A DNA stretch of 64,000 nt. Source: an uncultured Pelagimonas sp. (GTDB lineage Bacteria > Pseudomonadota > Alphaproteobacteria > Rhodobacterales > Rhodobacteraceae). The DNA is taken from contig CANMPP010000002.1 in NCBI GenBank assembly GCA_947499735.1, forward strand, positions 434,001 through 498,000, given 5' to 3'. The translations under genes were made by a program, and so were the position numbers. Of the stretch, positions 34,711-45,919 are shown piece by piece. The stretch's first letter is position 1. Each line of letters begins with the position of its first letter. Under the pieces are notes generated by a model, which worked only from the letters and a program-made list of their open reading frames with translations, ran no database searches and had not been told where the DNA came from.

Positions 34711-36210
34711 TTACAGATCCATCAACAGGCGACGTGGGTCTTCCAATGCGTCTTTCACGCGAACAAGGAAGGTCACCGCACCTTTGCCGTCAACGATCCG
34801 GTGGTCATAGGACAGCGCCAGATACATCATCGGACGGATCACAACCTGACCATTGATCGCCATTGGACGTTCCTGGATTTTGTGCATGCCCAAGATGCCG
34901 GATTGTGGTGGGTTCAGGATAGGCGAGGACATCAGAGAGCCATAAACACCACCGTTTGAAATGGTGAATGTCCCGCCCATCATTTCCGCCATGGACAGTT
35001 TGCCGTCACGTGCACGCTTACCTTTTTCGGCAATCGCTTTTTCGATATCAGCAAAGGACATCTGATCCGTGTCACGCAGAACAGGAACAACCAGACCCTG
35101 CGGTGTACCAGCGGCGATACCCATGTTCACATAGTTTTTGTAAACAATATCTGTGCCGTCGATTTCCGCATTCACCTCTGGCACTTCTTTCAGAGCGTGA
35201 ATACACGCCTTGGTGAAGAAGGACATAAAGCCCAGTTTCACGCCGTGCTTTTTCAAGAACTCGTCTTTGTACTGGTTCCGCAGCGCCATAACTTCGGTCA
35301 TGTCGACCTCGTTATAGGTGGTCAACATCGCAGCCGTGTTTTGGCTGTCTTTCAGACGCTTCGCGATGGTCTGACGCAGTTTGGTCATGCGCACGCGCTC
35401 TTCACGCGCGGCCTGATCGGCGGCAACCGGGGCACGTGGTGCAGCAGATGGCGCTGGCGCAGGTGCTGCGGACGCAGCAGCAACAGCCGCGGCAACATCT
35501 GGCTTCATGATACGGCCATCACGGCCTGTGCCGGCAACTTGCGATGCGGACAAACCTGCCTCGGACATTGCTTTTTCAGCAGAGGGGGCATTTTTCACGC
35601 CCGCTGTTGCTGCAGCTGCCGGAGCTGCCGCTGCGGCGGGGGCCGCAGCCGGTGCAGCGCCTGATCCGTCAGTGGACAGAACGGCCAGCTTTGCAGTTGC
35701 GTCAACAGTGGATCCTTCGGCTGCAACGATTTCAGCCAATACGCCTGCGGCAGGTGCAGGAACTTCGACGGAGACTTTGTCTGTTTCCAGTTCACACAGC
35801 ATTTCATCCTGTGCAACGGCATCGCCAACTTTCTTGAACCATGTCGCAACAGTGGCCTCTGTTACGGATTCACCCAATGTTGGGACCATAACATCAACCG
35901 TTGCGGAAGAAGCGGCGGCTGGTGCTTCAGCTGCTGCAGGGGCCGCTGCTGGTGCAGGTGCTGCAGCACCGTCGCCCGCTGCGATATTGGCCAGCAGCGC
36001 ATCAACGCCAACTGTTTCACCTTCAGCGGCAACGATATCGGCCAATGTACCAGCGACAGGTGAGGGCACTTCAACAGTCACTTTATCTGTTTCCAGCTCG
36101 CAGAGCATCTCGTCCACGGCCACAGTATCGCCCGGTTTTTTGAACCATGTTGCGACAGTGGCTTCTGTAACGGATTCCCCAAGGGTCGGGACACGTACTT
36201 CAGTTGTCAT
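34711..36210 (-). CDS. sucB: dihydrolipoyl succinyltransferase (E2) with two lipoyl domains
   Basis: A 499-residue core subunit of 2-oxoglutarate dehydrogenase that transfers succinyl groups to CoA. Two nearly identical lipoyl domains are present, with lipoyl-lysines at 43 and 145 (both in ELETDKV), joined by Ala/Pro linkers. Then comes the subunit-binding domain ([20 protein letters not shown]) and the acyltransferase domain with His470 and Asp474 in DHRIVDG. E. coli SucB has one lipoyl domain; two is seen in several Rhodobacterales. It starts 4 bp after sucA. Confidence 0.96.
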   Translation of the reverse strand: MTTEVRVPTLGESVTEATVATWFKKPGDTVAVDEMLCELETDKVTVEVPSPVAGTLADIVAAEGETVGVDALLANIAAGDGAAAPAPAAAPAAAEAPAAASSATVDVMVPTLGESVTEATVATWFKKVGDAVAQDEMLCELETDKVSVEVPAPAAGVLAEIVAAEGSTVDATAKLAVLSTDGSGAAPAAAPAAAAAPAAAATAGVKNAPSAEKAMSEAGLSASQVAGTGRDGRIMKPDVAAAVAAASAAPAPAPSAAPRAPVAADQAAREERVRMTKLRQTIAKRLKDSQNTAAMLTTYNEVDMTEVMALRNQYKDEFLKKHGVKLGFMSFFTKACIHALKEVPEVNAEIDGTDIVYKNYVNMGIAAGTPQGLVVPVLRDTDQMSFADIEKAIAEKGKRARDGKLSMAEMMGGTFTISNGGVYGSLMSSPILNPPQSGILGMHKIQERPMAINGQVVIRPMMYLALSYDHRIVDGKGAVTFLVRVKDALEDPRRLLMDL

Positions 36211-36214
36211 CTCA

Positions 36215-39184
36215 TTATTTCCCTTCGATGGTCAGCGCTTCGTTCACGAGCGCGGCTTGCTGTGCTTTGTGTTGGCTGGCCAAACCTGTTGCAGGCGAGG
36301 CCGATGTGGCGCGACCGGCATAAACCGGGCGGGCGTGTTTTGCTTTGATGCGGCTGAGAACCCATTCAATATTAGGTTCGATAAAGGACCATGCACCTTG
36401 GTTTTTCGGCTCTTCCTGACACCAGACCATTTCCGCGTCACGGAAACGTTCCAGTTCTTTCATCAGGGCGAGGGCCGGGAATGGGTAGAACTGTTCAACA
36501 CGCAGGATATAGACATCGTTCAGACCGCGCGCTTCGCGCTCTTCGATCAGATCATAATAGACCTTGCCGGAACACATCACGACGCGTTTGATTTTGTCAT
36601 CTGCAACCAGTTTGATGTTGCCTTTGCCCAGTTCCGCATCGTCCCAAAGAACGCGGTGGAATGAGCTTTCGCCGGTGAACTCTTCAATCTCGGATACGCA
36701 GAGTTTGTGGCGCAGCAAGGATTTCGGTGTCATCAGCATCAATGGCTTACGGAATGAGCGGTGCAGCTGACGGCGCAGGATGTGGAAATAGTTCGCAGGT
36801 GTCGAACAGTTCGCAACGATCCAGTTGTCCTGACCACACATTTGCAAGAACCGTTCCAAACGGGCCGAGCTGTGTTCAGGACCTTGACCCTCAAACCCAT
36901 GCGGCATCAGGCAGACAAGACCGGACATGCGCAACCATTTGCTTTCACCAGAGCTGATGAATTGGTCAAACATGATCTGTGCGCCATTGGCGAAATCGCC
37001 GAATTGCGCTTCCCACAGGGTCAGAGCGTTTGGTTCTGCAAGAGAGTAGCCATATTCAAAGCCAAGAACCGCATATTCAGACAGGGCTGAATCGATAACT
37101 TCGTAACGGGCCTGACCTTCGCGAATGTTGTTCAGCGGGTAATACCGCTCTTCGCTTTCCTGGTTCACAATACCGGAATGGCGCTGAGAGAATGTACCAC
37201 GTGTGGAATCCTGACCAGCCAAACGAACCGGGTAGCCTTCGGTCAACAGGGATCCAAAAGCCATCGCTTCGGCAGTCGCCCAGTCAAACCCTTTTCCGGT
37301 TTCAAACATTTTGGCGCGGCTGTCCAACAGGCGGCCAACGGTTTTATGTACCGGATAGCCCTCTGGAACGGTGGTTAGCGCTTTGCCCAGCTCTTCTGCG
37401 GTGGCGTCCTTGATCGCGGTTGTGCCGCGTTGGTAGTCGCCTTCTTTGATCTGATCCAAATGCGACCAACGGCCATCCAGCCAGTCGGCTTTGTTGGGCT
37501 TATAGGATTTGCCGGCTTCAAATTCGGCGTTCAAATGCGCTTGGAACGCGGCCTTCATATCCTCGATCTCGCCCTCGGGGATGAGACCATCTTTGACCAA
37601 GCGCTCGGTGTAGAGCGACAATGTGGTTTTTTGCTGCTTGATCTTTTTGTACATGACGGGGTTGGTGAACATCGGTTCATCCCCTTCATTGTGACCAAAG
37701 CGACGGTAGCAGAAAATGTCGATGACGACGTCTTTCTGGAATTTCTGACGGAATTCGGTGGCAACTTTCGCCGCGTGAACAACCGCCTCTGGATCATCGC
37801 CATTCACGTGGAAAATCGGCGCTTCAACAACCAATGCGTTATCCGTTGGATAAGGCGATGAACGCGAGAAATGCGGCGCTGTTGTAAAGCCGATTTGGTT
37901 GTTCACAACGATATGCATCGTGCCGCCGGTTTTGTGACCGCGCAGACCAGATAGTGCAAAACATTCTGCAACGATACCCTGACCAGCAAAGGCCGCATCA
38001 CCGTGCAACAGGATTGGCAGGACTTTGGTGCGGGTGCTGTCGGATTTTTGATCCTGTTTCGCGCGCACTTTACCCAGAACAACAGGGTTCACAGCCTCAA
38101 GGTGAGACGGGTTCGCTGTCAATGACAGGTGGACCTTATTGCCGTCGAATTCACGGTCAGAGGAGGCACCAAGGTGATATTTCACATCGCCAGAACCGTC
38201 GACGTCGTCAGGTTTAAAGCTGCCGCCTTGGAATTCGTTGAAAATCGCGCGGTAGGGTTTCTGCATCACGTTGGACAGAATGTTCAAACGACCACGGTGT
38301 GGCATGCCGACGATGATTTCTTCTACGCCCAAGCTGCCGCCGCGTTTGATGATCTGTTCCATTGCTGGAATCAGGCTTTCACCACCGTCCAGACCAAAAC
38401 GCTTGGTGCCCATGTATTTCACATGCAGGAATTTTTCAAAACCTTCGGCTTCGACCATTTTGTTCAGGATCGCCTTGCGCCCGTTGCGGGTAAACGCGAT
38501 TTCTTTACCGAAGCCCTCGATGCGTTCTTTCAGCCAAGCCGCTTGCTCGGGGTCAGAAATGTGCATGTATTGTAGCGCGAATGTGCCGCAATAGGTGCGG
38601 CGCACAATGTCGACGATCTGACGCATGGTTGCGATCTGCAAGCCCAAGACATTATCGATGAAGATCGGGCGATCCATGTCTGCATCGGTAAAGCCATAGG
38701 CTTTTGGATCCAGTTCAGGATGCGGTTCGCGCCCGTGCAAGCCAAGCGGGTCAAGATCAGCCGCCAAATGGCCGCGAATGCGGTGCGCGCGGATCAACAT
38801 CAAGGCCCGGATACTGTCCAGAACGGCACGTTGTACCTGATCGTCGGTCAGCGTCACGCCCTTTTCAGCCGCCTTTTCTTTGATCTTTTTGCCCGCACCT
38901 TTTGCTTCTTCTGGTGCAGGGGCAGGCCATTCACCTGTCAATGCCGCCGTTAGATCATCCGCTGGCTGTGGTGGCCAATCAGGGCGGGACCATGATGGAC
39001 CTGCTGCTTCTGCCGTGACATCCGTTCCTGCATCGCCAAGCGCCTGGAAAAATTCGACCCAAACCGCATCAACGGCGGATGGGTCTTGCGCATAACGGGC
39101 ATACATCTGTTCCAGATACTCGGCATTATGTCCTTGCATAAAGCTGGAGGCGTGGAACACGTCGTTGGGGCTTTGATCGTTCAT
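36215..39184 (-). CDS. sucA: 2-oxoglutarate dehydrogenase E1 component
   Basis: A 989-residue thiamine-diphosphate enzyme that decarboxylates 2-oxoglutarate and succinylates the lipoyl group of SucB. It has the E1 start [16 protein letters not shown] and the ThDP-binding region with [10 protein letters not shown] and [10 protein letters not shown]. Later E1o patterns are [20 protein letters not shown] and [19 protein letters not shown]. The ATG at 39184 is chosen because GAGGTACAG precedes it and the known E1 N-terminus begins here; a frame 57 codons longer would run into the lipoprotein gene. Confidence 0.96.
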   Translation of the reverse strand: MNDQSPNDVFHASSFMQGHNAEYLEQMYARYAQDPSAVDAVWVEFFQALGDAGTDVTAEAAGPSWSRPDWPPQPADDLTAALTGEWPAPAPEEAKGAGKKIKEKAAEKGVTLTDDQVQRAVLDSIRALMLIRAHRIRGHLAADLDPLGLHGREPHPELDPKAYGFTDADMDRPIFIDNVLGLQIATMRQIVDIVRRTYCGTFALQYMHISDPEQAAWLKERIEGFGKEIAFTRNGRKAILNKMVEAEGFEKFLHVKYMGTKRFGLDGGESLIPAMEQIIKRGGSLGVEEIIVGMPHRGRLNILSNVMQKPYRAIFNEFQGGSFKPDDVDGSGDVKYHLGASSDREFDGNKVHLSLTANPSHLEAVNPVVLGKVRAKQDQKSDSTRTKVLPILLHGDAAFAGQGIVAECFALSGLRGHKTGGTMHIVVNNQIGFTTAPHFSRSSPYPTDNALVVEAPIFHVNGDDPEAVVHAAKVATEFRQKFQKDVVIDIFCYRRFGHNEGDEPMFTNPVMYKKIKQQKTTLSLYTERLVKDGLIPEGEIEDMKAAFQAHLNAEFEAGKSYKPNKADWLDGRWSHLDQIKEGDYQRGTTAIKDATAEELGKALTTVPEGYPVHKTVGRLLDSRAKMFETGKGFDWATAEAMAFGSLLTEGYPVRLAGQDSTRGTFSQRHSGIVNQESEERYYPLNNIREGQARYEVIDSALSEYAVLGFEYGYSLAEPNALTLWEAQFGDFANGAQIMFDQFISSGESKWLRMSGLVCLMPHGFEGQGPEHSSARLERFLQMCGQDNWIVANCSTPANYFHILRRQLHRSFRKPLMLMTPKSLLRHKLCVSEIEEFTGESSFHRVLWDDAELGKGNIKLVADDKIKRVVMCSGKVYYDLIEEREARGLNDVYILRVEQFYPFPALALMKELERFRDAEMVWCQEEPKNQGAWSFIEPNIEWVLSRIKAKHARPVYAGRATSASPATGLASQHKAQQAALVNEALTIEGK

Positions 39185-39206
39185 ATCTGTACCTCGGGCG
39201 GATCGG

Positions 39207-39437
39207 TTAGGGCTGAATGTCTGAAGGGCGAAGGGCAGGGCTGTCGGGTGTTTCGGCAAACGTGACCACATCGGCAGTTGTGCTGACAACCGTTCCGGCC
39301 ACGGATGCTGTCGTGCGCACCGTTTGACCTGCAACCTTGGTGGCTGGGCCAACACACCCGGTTAGGATGCAAGCGCAAAGGCTGGCGCAGCAGGTCAGCC
39401 GTATCGTGTGGTAGGAACTATGTGTGTCGTTTCTCAT
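39207..39437 (-). CDS. small putative lipoprotein upstream of sucA
   Basis: A 76-residue exported protein with a lipoprotein signal peptide and lipobox LTGC (Cys28). The mature part is a short Thr/Val-rich segment (TKVAGQTVRTTASVAGTVVS). I know no function. It lies 22 bp before sucA on the same strand and after the sucD hairpin, so it may be co-expressed with sucAB. Its small size makes the call moderate. Confidence 0.6.
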   Translation of the reverse strand: MRNDTHSSYHTIRLTCCASLCACILTGCVGPATKVAGQTVRTTASVAGTVVSTTADVVTFAETPDSPALRPSDIQP

Positions 39438-39559
39438 AACTGGTCCGTGTTTGCCAATTTGGCTTTTTACAAAGTAACAGGAAAGAAAGCGGCCCCGCTT
39501 GCTGTCGCATTACTCTGAATCCTGATTTGTGCCCTCAGGGAAGTGAAGAAACAGTGTGT

Positions 39560-39595
39560 AATTGAGAGGCCGAAACCGTCTTCGGCCTCTCAATT
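39560..39595. terminator. strong hairpin after sucD
   Basis: A perfect 15-bp stem (AATTGAGAGGCCGAA / TTCGGCCTCTCAATT) with a 6-base loop, 16 bases past the sucD stop. On the minus strand no T-run follows, so it may act as an mRNA-stabilising or partial terminator hairpin between sucCD and sucAB. Confidence 0.7.
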
Positions 39596-39610
39596 TTAGT
39601 TAAATGCAGA

Positions 39611-40498
39611 TCAACCGATCTCGATCGCCTTCAATACGGCTTCACCCAGCTGTGCTGGGCTTTCGGCCACAACGATGCCAGCTTCTTCCATAGCTGCGAT
39701 TTTGTCTTCCGCGCCGCCTTTGCCGCCAGCAACAATCGCGCCAGCGTGGCCCATACGACGGCCGGGAGGGGCTGTGCGGCCCGCGATGAAACCAGCTGTT
39801 GGCTTCCAACGGCCCTTTTTCTTTTCATCCGCCAGGAATTGCGCGGCTTCTTCTTCTGCAGAACCGCCGATTTCACCGATCATGATGATGGATTGAGTTT
39901 CCTCATCCGCCAGGAACATTTCCAACACGTCGATATGCTCGGTGCCTTTGATCGGGTCGCCGCCGATGCCCACAGCTGTGGACTGGCCCAGACCGATATC
40001 ACCGGTTTGTTTCACCGCTTCATATGTCAATGTACCGGAACGGGACACAACACCAACGGAACCACGTTTATGGATGTGGCCTGGCATGATGCCGATCTTA
40101 CATGCGTCAGGTGTGATAACGCCTGGGCAGTTTGGACCGATCAGACGAGAGCTGGATGTTTCCAGTGCGCGCTTCACTTTGGCCATATCCATAACTGGAA
40201 TGCCTTCTGTGATACAGACGATCAGTTCGATTTCTGCGTCGATCGCTTCCAGAATAGAATCCGCCGCGAAGGGAGGAGGCACGTAGATCACAGATGCGTT
40301 TGCTTCTGTTGCGTGCTTGGCTTCGTGAACGCTGTCAAAAACAGGCAGACCAAGATGGGATTGACCACCTTTGCCCGGCGTCACACCGCCAACCATTTTT
40401 GTACCATATGCGATGGCTTGTTCTGTGTGGAATGTACCCTGAGAGCCTGTAAGACCCTGACAGATTACTTTTGTGTTTTCGTCGATAAGGACTGCCAT
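39611..40498 (-). CDS. sucD: succinyl-CoA synthetase alpha subunit
   Basis: A 295-residue CoA-binding and phosphohistidine subunit of the ADP/GDP-forming ligase that makes succinate and NTP from succinyl-CoA. It has the N-terminal CoA-binding Rossmann fold ([20 protein letters not shown]) and active-site segment [11 protein letters not shown]. The phosphorylated His251 lies in [17 protein letters not shown]. It is separated from its partner sucC by a small exported-protein gene. Confidence 0.96.
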   Translation of the reverse strand: MAVLIDENTKVICQGLTGSQGTFHTEQAIAYGTKMVGGVTPGKGGQSHLGLPVFDSVHEAKHATEANASVIYVPPPFAADSILEAIDAEIELIVCITEGIPVMDMAKVKRALETSSSRLIGPNCPGVITPDACKIGIMPGHIHKRGSVGVVSRSGTLTYEAVKQTGDIGLGQSTAVGIGGDPIKGTEHIDVLEMFLADEETQSIIMIGEIGGSAEEEAAQFLADEKKKGRWKPTAGFIAGRTAPPGRRMGHAGAIVAGGKGGAEDKIAAMEEAGIVVAESPAQLGEAVLKAIEIG

Positions 40499-40510
40499 GC
40501 TGGAGTCTCC

Positions 40511-40996
40511 TTAGTTTGTGCTGACGGCTCCGATGACTGCGCCGCGCATAATTCCGAAATCAATGTGATCCAATATTCCAAGGTTGACAGGGCCACCCTT
40601 AAACGTGCCATGCCAAGCTTTGGACATATCTCTGTTGGTCGGTTCGACAGGTGTTGCTTTTGCCGTTTTTAACCAAGGTTGGATCAACTGCTCTGCTTCG
40701 GCGGGTGTCATTTTACTGACACTCACCATACATTGTTGTTGTCTCGAGCTCGTCACAGACGTCGCAGCAAGTATCCTTCGCGAATTGAGCGAATAGATAT
40801 GGTAGGACCCATCGCTGCCCTCATACCGAAAACCTGCGTCTTTCAAGGCTGATTTTGTCAGCTTAGAATTCGGCATGTTGTCAGAACAAATAGACACGAT
40901 TTTTCCTGCCGCTTCGAGCAATGCTGGATCTGCCGCAAATGCGATGGACCCGGACATAGCCGAAATAAACAATCCTGTAAGCAGAGCGCGTATCAT
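40511..40996 (-). CDS. unknown exported protein between sucC and sucD
   Basis: A 161-residue protein with a signal peptide (residues 1-21, cleavage after AFA). The mature part is soluble and has two Cys residues (37 and 89). I recognise no family. It starts 5 bp after sucC and ends 12 bp before sucD, so it must be translated from the same message as succinyl-CoA synthetase, which is unusual for an exported protein. Confidence 0.75.
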   Translation of the reverse strand: MIRALLTGLFISAMSGSIAFAADPALLEAAGKIVSICSDNMPNSKLTKSALKDAGFRYEGSDGSYHIYSLNSRRILAATSVTSSRQQQCMVSVSKMTPAEAEQLIQPWLKTAKATPVEPTNRDMSKAWHGTFKGGPVNLGILDHIDFGIMRGAVIGAVSTN

Positions 40997-41001
40997 AGAG
41001 A

Positions 41002-42195
41002 TTACCCTTTGACCGCTTTCACGATCTTTTGAGCACCGTCTTTCAGGTCATCCGCTGCAATCACGGCCAGACCGGAATTGTTGATGATCTCTTTGCCCTT
41101 TTCAACGTTTGTACCCTCAAGGCGCACAACCAAAGGAACCTGCAGGCCGACTTCTTTCACAGCTGCGATCACGCCTTCTGCGATGACGTCACAGCGCATG
41201 ATGCCGCCGAAGATGTTCACAAGGATGCCTTTTACGTTTGGATCAGATGTGATGATCTTGAACGCTTCAGTCACTTTTTCTTTCGTCGCGCCGCCACCAA
41301 CGTCTAGGAAGTTGGCTGGTTCCGCACCGTAGAGCTTGATGATGTCCATTGTGGCCATCGCCAGACCCGCACCGTTCACCATGCAGCCGATTTCGCCGTC
41401 TAGCGCGATGTAGTTCAGGTCGTATTTGGACGCTTCAAGTTCCTTGGCATCTTCCTCGGTCTCGTCGCGCAGTTCCATGATGTCTGGGTGGCGATACAGC
41501 GCGTTGCCGTCAAAGGCCAGCTTCGCATCCAGAACCTTCAGCTCATCATCAGGTGTGACGATCAGAGGGTTGATTTCCAGCATGTCCATGTCTTTTTCGA
41601 CGAACGCTTTGTACAGGATGCCCATCAGTTTCACGCACTGCTTAACACCGGCTTTGGACAGACCCAAAGCGAACGCAACGCGACGGCCGTGATATGGCTG
41701 GTAGCCCGTCGCCGGATCAACGGAGAATGACAGGATTTTCTCTGGCGTGCTTTCCGCAACTTCCTCGATGTCCATGCCGCCCTCGGTGGAGCAAACGAAA
41801 GACACGCGGGATGTTTGACGATCAACCAGCAGAGCTAGGTACAATTCTGTCGTGATGTCAGAGCCAGCTTCGATGTAGATGCGGTTGACTTGCTTGCCAA
41901 TTGGGCCGGTTTGATGCGTGACGAGGGTTTTGCCCAGCATCTTTTTGGCTTCTTCCGCGGCTTCTGCAACGGATTTCGCGAGACGGACACCGCCTTTTTC
42001 GCCAGCTTCAGCTTCTTTGAATGAACCTTTGCCGCGTCCACCTGCGTGGATCTGCGCTTTTACAACCCAAAGCGGGCCGTCCAGTTCAGAAGCGGCGCTT
42101 TTCGCGTCTTCCGCTTTTGTAACAGCGCGACCTTCGGAAACAGGCGCACCAAAGGACTTGAGCAGTGCCTTGGCCTGATATTCATGGATGTTCAT
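41002..42195 (-). CDS. sucC: succinyl-CoA synthetase beta subunit
   Basis: A 397-residue ATP-grasp subunit that binds nucleotide and Mg2+ and forms an alpha-beta complex with SucD. It has the start [19 protein letters not shown], the nucleotide-binding [23 protein letters not shown] and the C-terminal [15 protein letters not shown]. It is the first gene of the suc block, and its own promoter with TATAAT at 42278-42273 and two TGTGATCACA palindromes lies directly upstream. Confidence 0.96.
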   Translation of the reverse strand: MNIHEYQAKALLKSFGAPVSEGRAVTKAEDAKSAASELDGPLWVVKAQIHAGGRGKGSFKEAEAGEKGGVRLAKSVAEAAEEAKKMLGKTLVTHQTGPIGKQVNRIYIEAGSDITTELYLALLVDRQTSRVSFVCSTEGGMDIEEVAESTPEKILSFSVDPATGYQPYHGRRVAFALGLSKAGVKQCVKLMGILYKAFVEKDMDMLEINPLIVTPDDELKVLDAKLAFDGNALYRHPDIMELRDETEEDAKELEASKYDLNYIALDGEIGCMVNGAGLAMATMDIIKLYGAEPANFLDVGGGATKEKVTEAFKIITSDPNVKGILVNIFGGIMRCDVIAEGVIAAVKEVGLQVPLVVRLEGTNVEKGKEIINNSGLAVIAADDLKDGAQKIVKAVKG

Positions 42196-42265
42196 GGGTA
42201 ATGTCCCTCATTACTGCGATTGGCGCGAGTATAGGCGGGGTAAAACCCAATCTGACAGGGAAAAA

Positions 42266-42278
42266 TGGGTTGATTATA
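42266..42278 (-). promoter_or_regulatory. -10 element and predicted start of the sucC message
   Basis: On the minus strand a perfect TATAAT occupies 42278-42273, which puts the start of the message near 42266, about 70 bases before the sucC ATG. The -35 region (AT-rich, near TTAAAA) is weak, consistent with dependence on an activator. Confidence 0.55.
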
Positions 42279-42303
42279 GGAGAAATGCGAGATTTTTTAA
42301 TTT

Positions 42304-42334
42304 TGTGATCACAGCGATTGTGCGTGTGATCACA
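42304..42334. promoter_or_regulatory. paired TGTGATCACA palindromes upstream of sucC
   Basis: Two perfect palindromes TGTGATCACA, at 42304-42313 and 42325-42334, with centres 21 bp apart (two helical turns). Relative to the predicted sucC start they sit near -42 and -63, positions typical of activator sites. The same double site occurs upstream of sdhC. The binding protein is unknown; a GntR- or CRP/FNR-type dimer is plausible. Confidence 0.75.
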
Positions 42335-42452
42335 AATATTTTTCTGATTCGTATTTCGTCAAAATTTGATTGCGCCGGTGTCAAGCGTTGCTGCGATGCG
42401 GCAAGAACAGCCGCGAATTGCGCAAATCGAATGTTTTGCGACGCGGAATTAA

Positions 42453-42479
42453 AAAAGGGCCCGCGATGCGGACCCTTTT
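42453..42479 (-). terminator. intrinsic terminator of mdh
   Basis: Stem AAAAGGGCCCGC / GCGGACCCTTTT with one mismatch and a 3-base loop, 22 bases beyond the mdh stop. On the minus strand it ends in a run of T. It separates mdh from the sucC promoter. Confidence 0.88.
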
Positions 42480-42500
42480 CTTTAGTTCTAGAAAGCGGGC

Positions 42501-43529
<1,029 letters not shown>

Positions 43530-43621
43530 CTATGCCGCAAGTTGCATTCGCTGAATTTATTAAACTTTACGCGCGTTAAGTGTGTAAATCCTTTAAATAA
43601 AGCGTATTGAGAGGAACTGCC

Positions 43622-44368
43622 TTGAATTTGATCTCTTTTGAAGTCATCGCATTCGCAATTCCAGCGGTCCTTTTTGCCGGGATCTCTAAAGGAGGTTTCA
43701 GCGGTGGGGCGTCTTTTGCTGGTGCTGCGATTCTCGCGCTTGTATTGGATCCGGTCGTCGTAATTGGCGTTATGCTACCGCTTTTGATGCTTATGGATGT
43801 GCGGCTTTTGCCTGCCTATTGGAAAAAATGGAGCTGGGAAGAAAGCCTTGTCTTGATCCTTGGTGCAGTGCCGGGTGTTGTTTTGGGCGCAGTGACATTT
43901 TCGACTGCCGATGCCGACATCATACGTATCCTGATCGGGGGTCTGTCATTGCTGTTTGTCATCTGGCAAATGACGAAACATTTTTTGGATTTACAGCGAC
44001 AGGTGGGCAAAACCGTGGGGTTTGTTTGCGGCGGTGTCGCTGGATTTACATCCTATGTCGCCCATGCAGGAGGGCCGCCAGCGGCGATCTATTTGCTCGG
44101 CCGGAACCTGTCAAAAACCCAATACCAAGCCACGACCGTATTGGTGTTCTGGGTGATCAATGGGCTGAAAGTCGGGTTTTACGGCGCAATTGGCATGTTC
44201 ACAGTTCAAACTATGACCTTGGGGATCATATTAGCGCCAGTTGCGATTTTGGGGGCCTGGATTGGCATTCGCCTGCATCATACGATACCAGATCGTATTT
44301 TCTTTTTGGTGACTTACGTTTTGCTTTCCCTCACGGGGGCGAAACTTATCTGGTCTGGTTTGACTTGA
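43622..44368 (+). CDS. TSUP family permease (TauE/SafE-like)
   Basis: A 248-residue membrane protein with about eight helices in two repeats. The first repeat holds FAGISKGGFSGGASFAGAAI, and the second holds VAGFTSYVAHAGGPPAAIYL, the paired motif of sulfite/sulfoacetate exporters. The substrate is probably an organosulfur or carboxylate anion. The TTG at 43622 follows GAGAGGAAC at good spacing; another TTG lies 15 bases upstream. It is divergent from mdh. Confidence 0.85.
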   Translation: MNLISFEVIAFAIPAVLFAGISKGGFSGGASFAGAAILALVLDPVVVIGVMLPLLMLMDVRLLPAYWKKWSWEESLVLILGAVPGVVLGAVTFSTADADIIRILIGGLSLLFVIWQMTKHFLDLQRQVGKTVGFVCGGVAGFTSYVAHAGGPPAAIYLLGRNLSKTQYQATTVLVFWVINGLKVGFYGAIGMFTVQTMTLGIILAPVAILGAWIGIRLHHTIPDRIFFLVTYVLLSLTGAKLIWSGLT

Positions 44369-44390
44369 AACGAATGTGACGTTGGAAGGT

Positions 44391-44708
44391 CTACGCGCCC
44401 TTTTCAGGCTTTGGCAACGCAACCTTTGTGCTGTCAAAAGCCTGACCAGAGGCCACAAGGCATGTAATGCCATGCGGTGAGGTGACTGTAATGGTCCAAG
44501 TGCCGGTATCAGACGAGGCAAAAACCTCCATCACAGCGTTATTGTGCCCAAGCCCCATGCTTTGACGCGTTTCCCCGTATTTGATGGATAGGCGTTCAAC
44601 CACTTGTTTGCGTGGCGCACAACGGTTTTGGTCCTGTGCCGTAGCGATTTCAGCAGAAACGAAAAGACCAGAGGTCAGAAGTGCAAGTGTTCCCAGTTTA
44701 TTGCTCAT
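44391..44708 (-). CDS. small exported hypothetical protein
   Basis: A 105-residue exported protein with a signal peptide (residues 1-24, ending ATA). The mature part starts QDQNRCAPRKQVVERLSIKY and has two Cys (30 and 83) that could form a disulfide, plus a beta-rich section (GTWTITVTSPHGITCLVASG). Similar short proteins are common in Rhodobacterales but have no known function. It is convergent with the permease gene. Confidence 0.72.
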   Translation of the reverse strand: MSNKLGTLALLTSGLFVSAEIATAQDQNRCAPRKQVVERLSIKYGETRQSMGLGHNNAVMEVFASSDTGTWTITVTSPHGITCLVASGQAFDSTKVALPKPEKGA

Positions 44709-45027
44709 CTCAAGTACCCTTTTGATTACCCGAATTGATTCAGCCTGCTCTAACCTGTCTGCGGGTCAGAGGTGAAAGCGGTTTGACACAGTCTTCCAGA
44801 TTGCCAGGGTGCGATCGGGTATTGAGATCGCAAGCATTGTAATCGCCAATTCTTCGGTCTTGATTGCAATCGAGAGTGAGCGGGAAGTTTGGAAAAATCG
44901 TTAACGCGTCGAACTTTTCACCACATAGCAAGGCGAATAGGGTAAAAGGCCGGGAATGACGGCGCGAATTGCGTCGCGACAATAAGTGACTGCAAACAGT
45001 CTGGAAGAACAGATGGAGATCCACGCT
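44709..45027. other. intergenic region, divergent promoters
   Basis: About 320 bases between the small exported protein gene and the CoA lyase gene. It should hold both promoters. The only visible symmetry is CGCGAATTGCGTCGCG near 44964-44980. No gene or terminator is seen. Confidence 0.4.
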
Positions 45028-45891
45028 ATGGCATTGTCCTACAAACCTTTTCGCTCGGTTCTATACGTTCCGGGATCACGCCAAAAAGCGATGTCGAAGG
45101 CCAGGGATTTACCCACAGATGCGGTGATACTGGACCTAGAGGATGCGGTGTTGGCAGCGGAAAAGGACAATGCCCGCAACGCAGTGTCAGAGGTCATGAA
45201 GGCCGGATTTGGCAATCGTACCACGATCCTCAGAATCAATTCCTTGTCTTCTGAATGGGGCGAATGGGACGCGAAATGTGCGCTCCAAATCGGTGTTGAT
45301 GGGGTTTGCCTACCAAAAGCTGAAAGCGCGCAAGATATCGATCGCTTGGCTGACATAACCGGTGACCTGCCCATTTGGGCCATGATAGAAACACCTCTAG
45401 GTGTCTTAAATGCGGCCGAAATCGCTGCCCATCCTAAATTGCAGGGCGTGATTGTCGGCAGCAACGATCTTCTTAAGGATTTGGGTGCCAGAGCACGCCC
45501 AGATCGTTTGCCGCTGATTGCGTCATTGTCGCAAACCGTTTTGGCCGCCAGAGCCTATGGTAAGATCGCGATCGATGCAGTGTTCAATGCATATCGTGAT
45601 CTTGAAGGGCTGCGTTTAGAGGTCGAACAAGGCCGGGATCTGGGCTTTGATGGCAAAACTTTGGTCCACCCGGATCAGTTGCCGATCGCAAATGAAATTT
45701 TTGGGCCGTCTGCGGATGAATTGCATCTGGCCCAACGCAAGATTGTCGCATTTGAAATGGCGAAATCGCAGGGGCAGGGGGTCGCCGTGTTGGACGGCAA
45801 AATTGTTGAAGACCTACATGTGGCAGAAGCCCAGCGACAAATTGACATGGCGAAAGCAATTGCGGTGATTGAAGAAAGCTGGCATATGTAA
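45028..45891 (+). CDS. CitE-like CoA-ester lyase / (3S)-malyl-CoA thioesterase-like
   Basis: A 287-residue HpcH/HpaI-CitE family protein. The N-terminus has YKPFRSVLYVPGSRQKAM and the metal-binding DLEDAV. A catalytic Arg/Glu region (TTILRINSL, WAMIETPLG) and GFDGKTLVHPDQL follow. In R. sphaeroides the gene at the matching position between mdh and sdh encodes Mcl2, a (3S)-malyl-CoA thioesterase of the ethylmalonyl-CoA/glyoxylate assimilation route. By synteny that is the best guess, but a malyl-CoA lyase cannot be excluded. A start 15 bases upstream (ATG 45013) is almost as good. Confidence 0.82.
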   Translation: MALSYKPFRSVLYVPGSRQKAMSKARDLPTDAVILDLEDAVLAAEKDNARNAVSEVMKAGFGNRTTILRINSLSSEWGEWDAKCALQIGVDGVCLPKAESAQDIDRLADITGDLPIWAMIETPLGVLNAAEIAAHPKLQGVIVGSNDLLKDLGARARPDRLPLIASLSQTVLAARAYGKIAIDAVFNAYRDLEGLRLEVEQGRDLGFDGKTLVHPDQLPIANEIFGPSADELHLAQRKIVAFEMAKSQGQGVAVLDGKIVEDLHVAEAQRQIDMAKAIAVIEESWHM

Positions 45892-45919
45892 ATCAGATTA
45901 ACATACGCCGGAGGTAGCC

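Noticed and set aside
35507-36664. Long plus-strand frame of ~385 residues opposite sucB
   Set aside because: It is an Ala/Ser-rich shadow caused by the Ala/Pro linker codons of sucB; it has no start signal or recognisable domain.
39746-40672. Long plus-strand frame opposite sucD
   Set aside because: Cys/His-rich composition typical of antisense frames, no motif, and sucD is certain.
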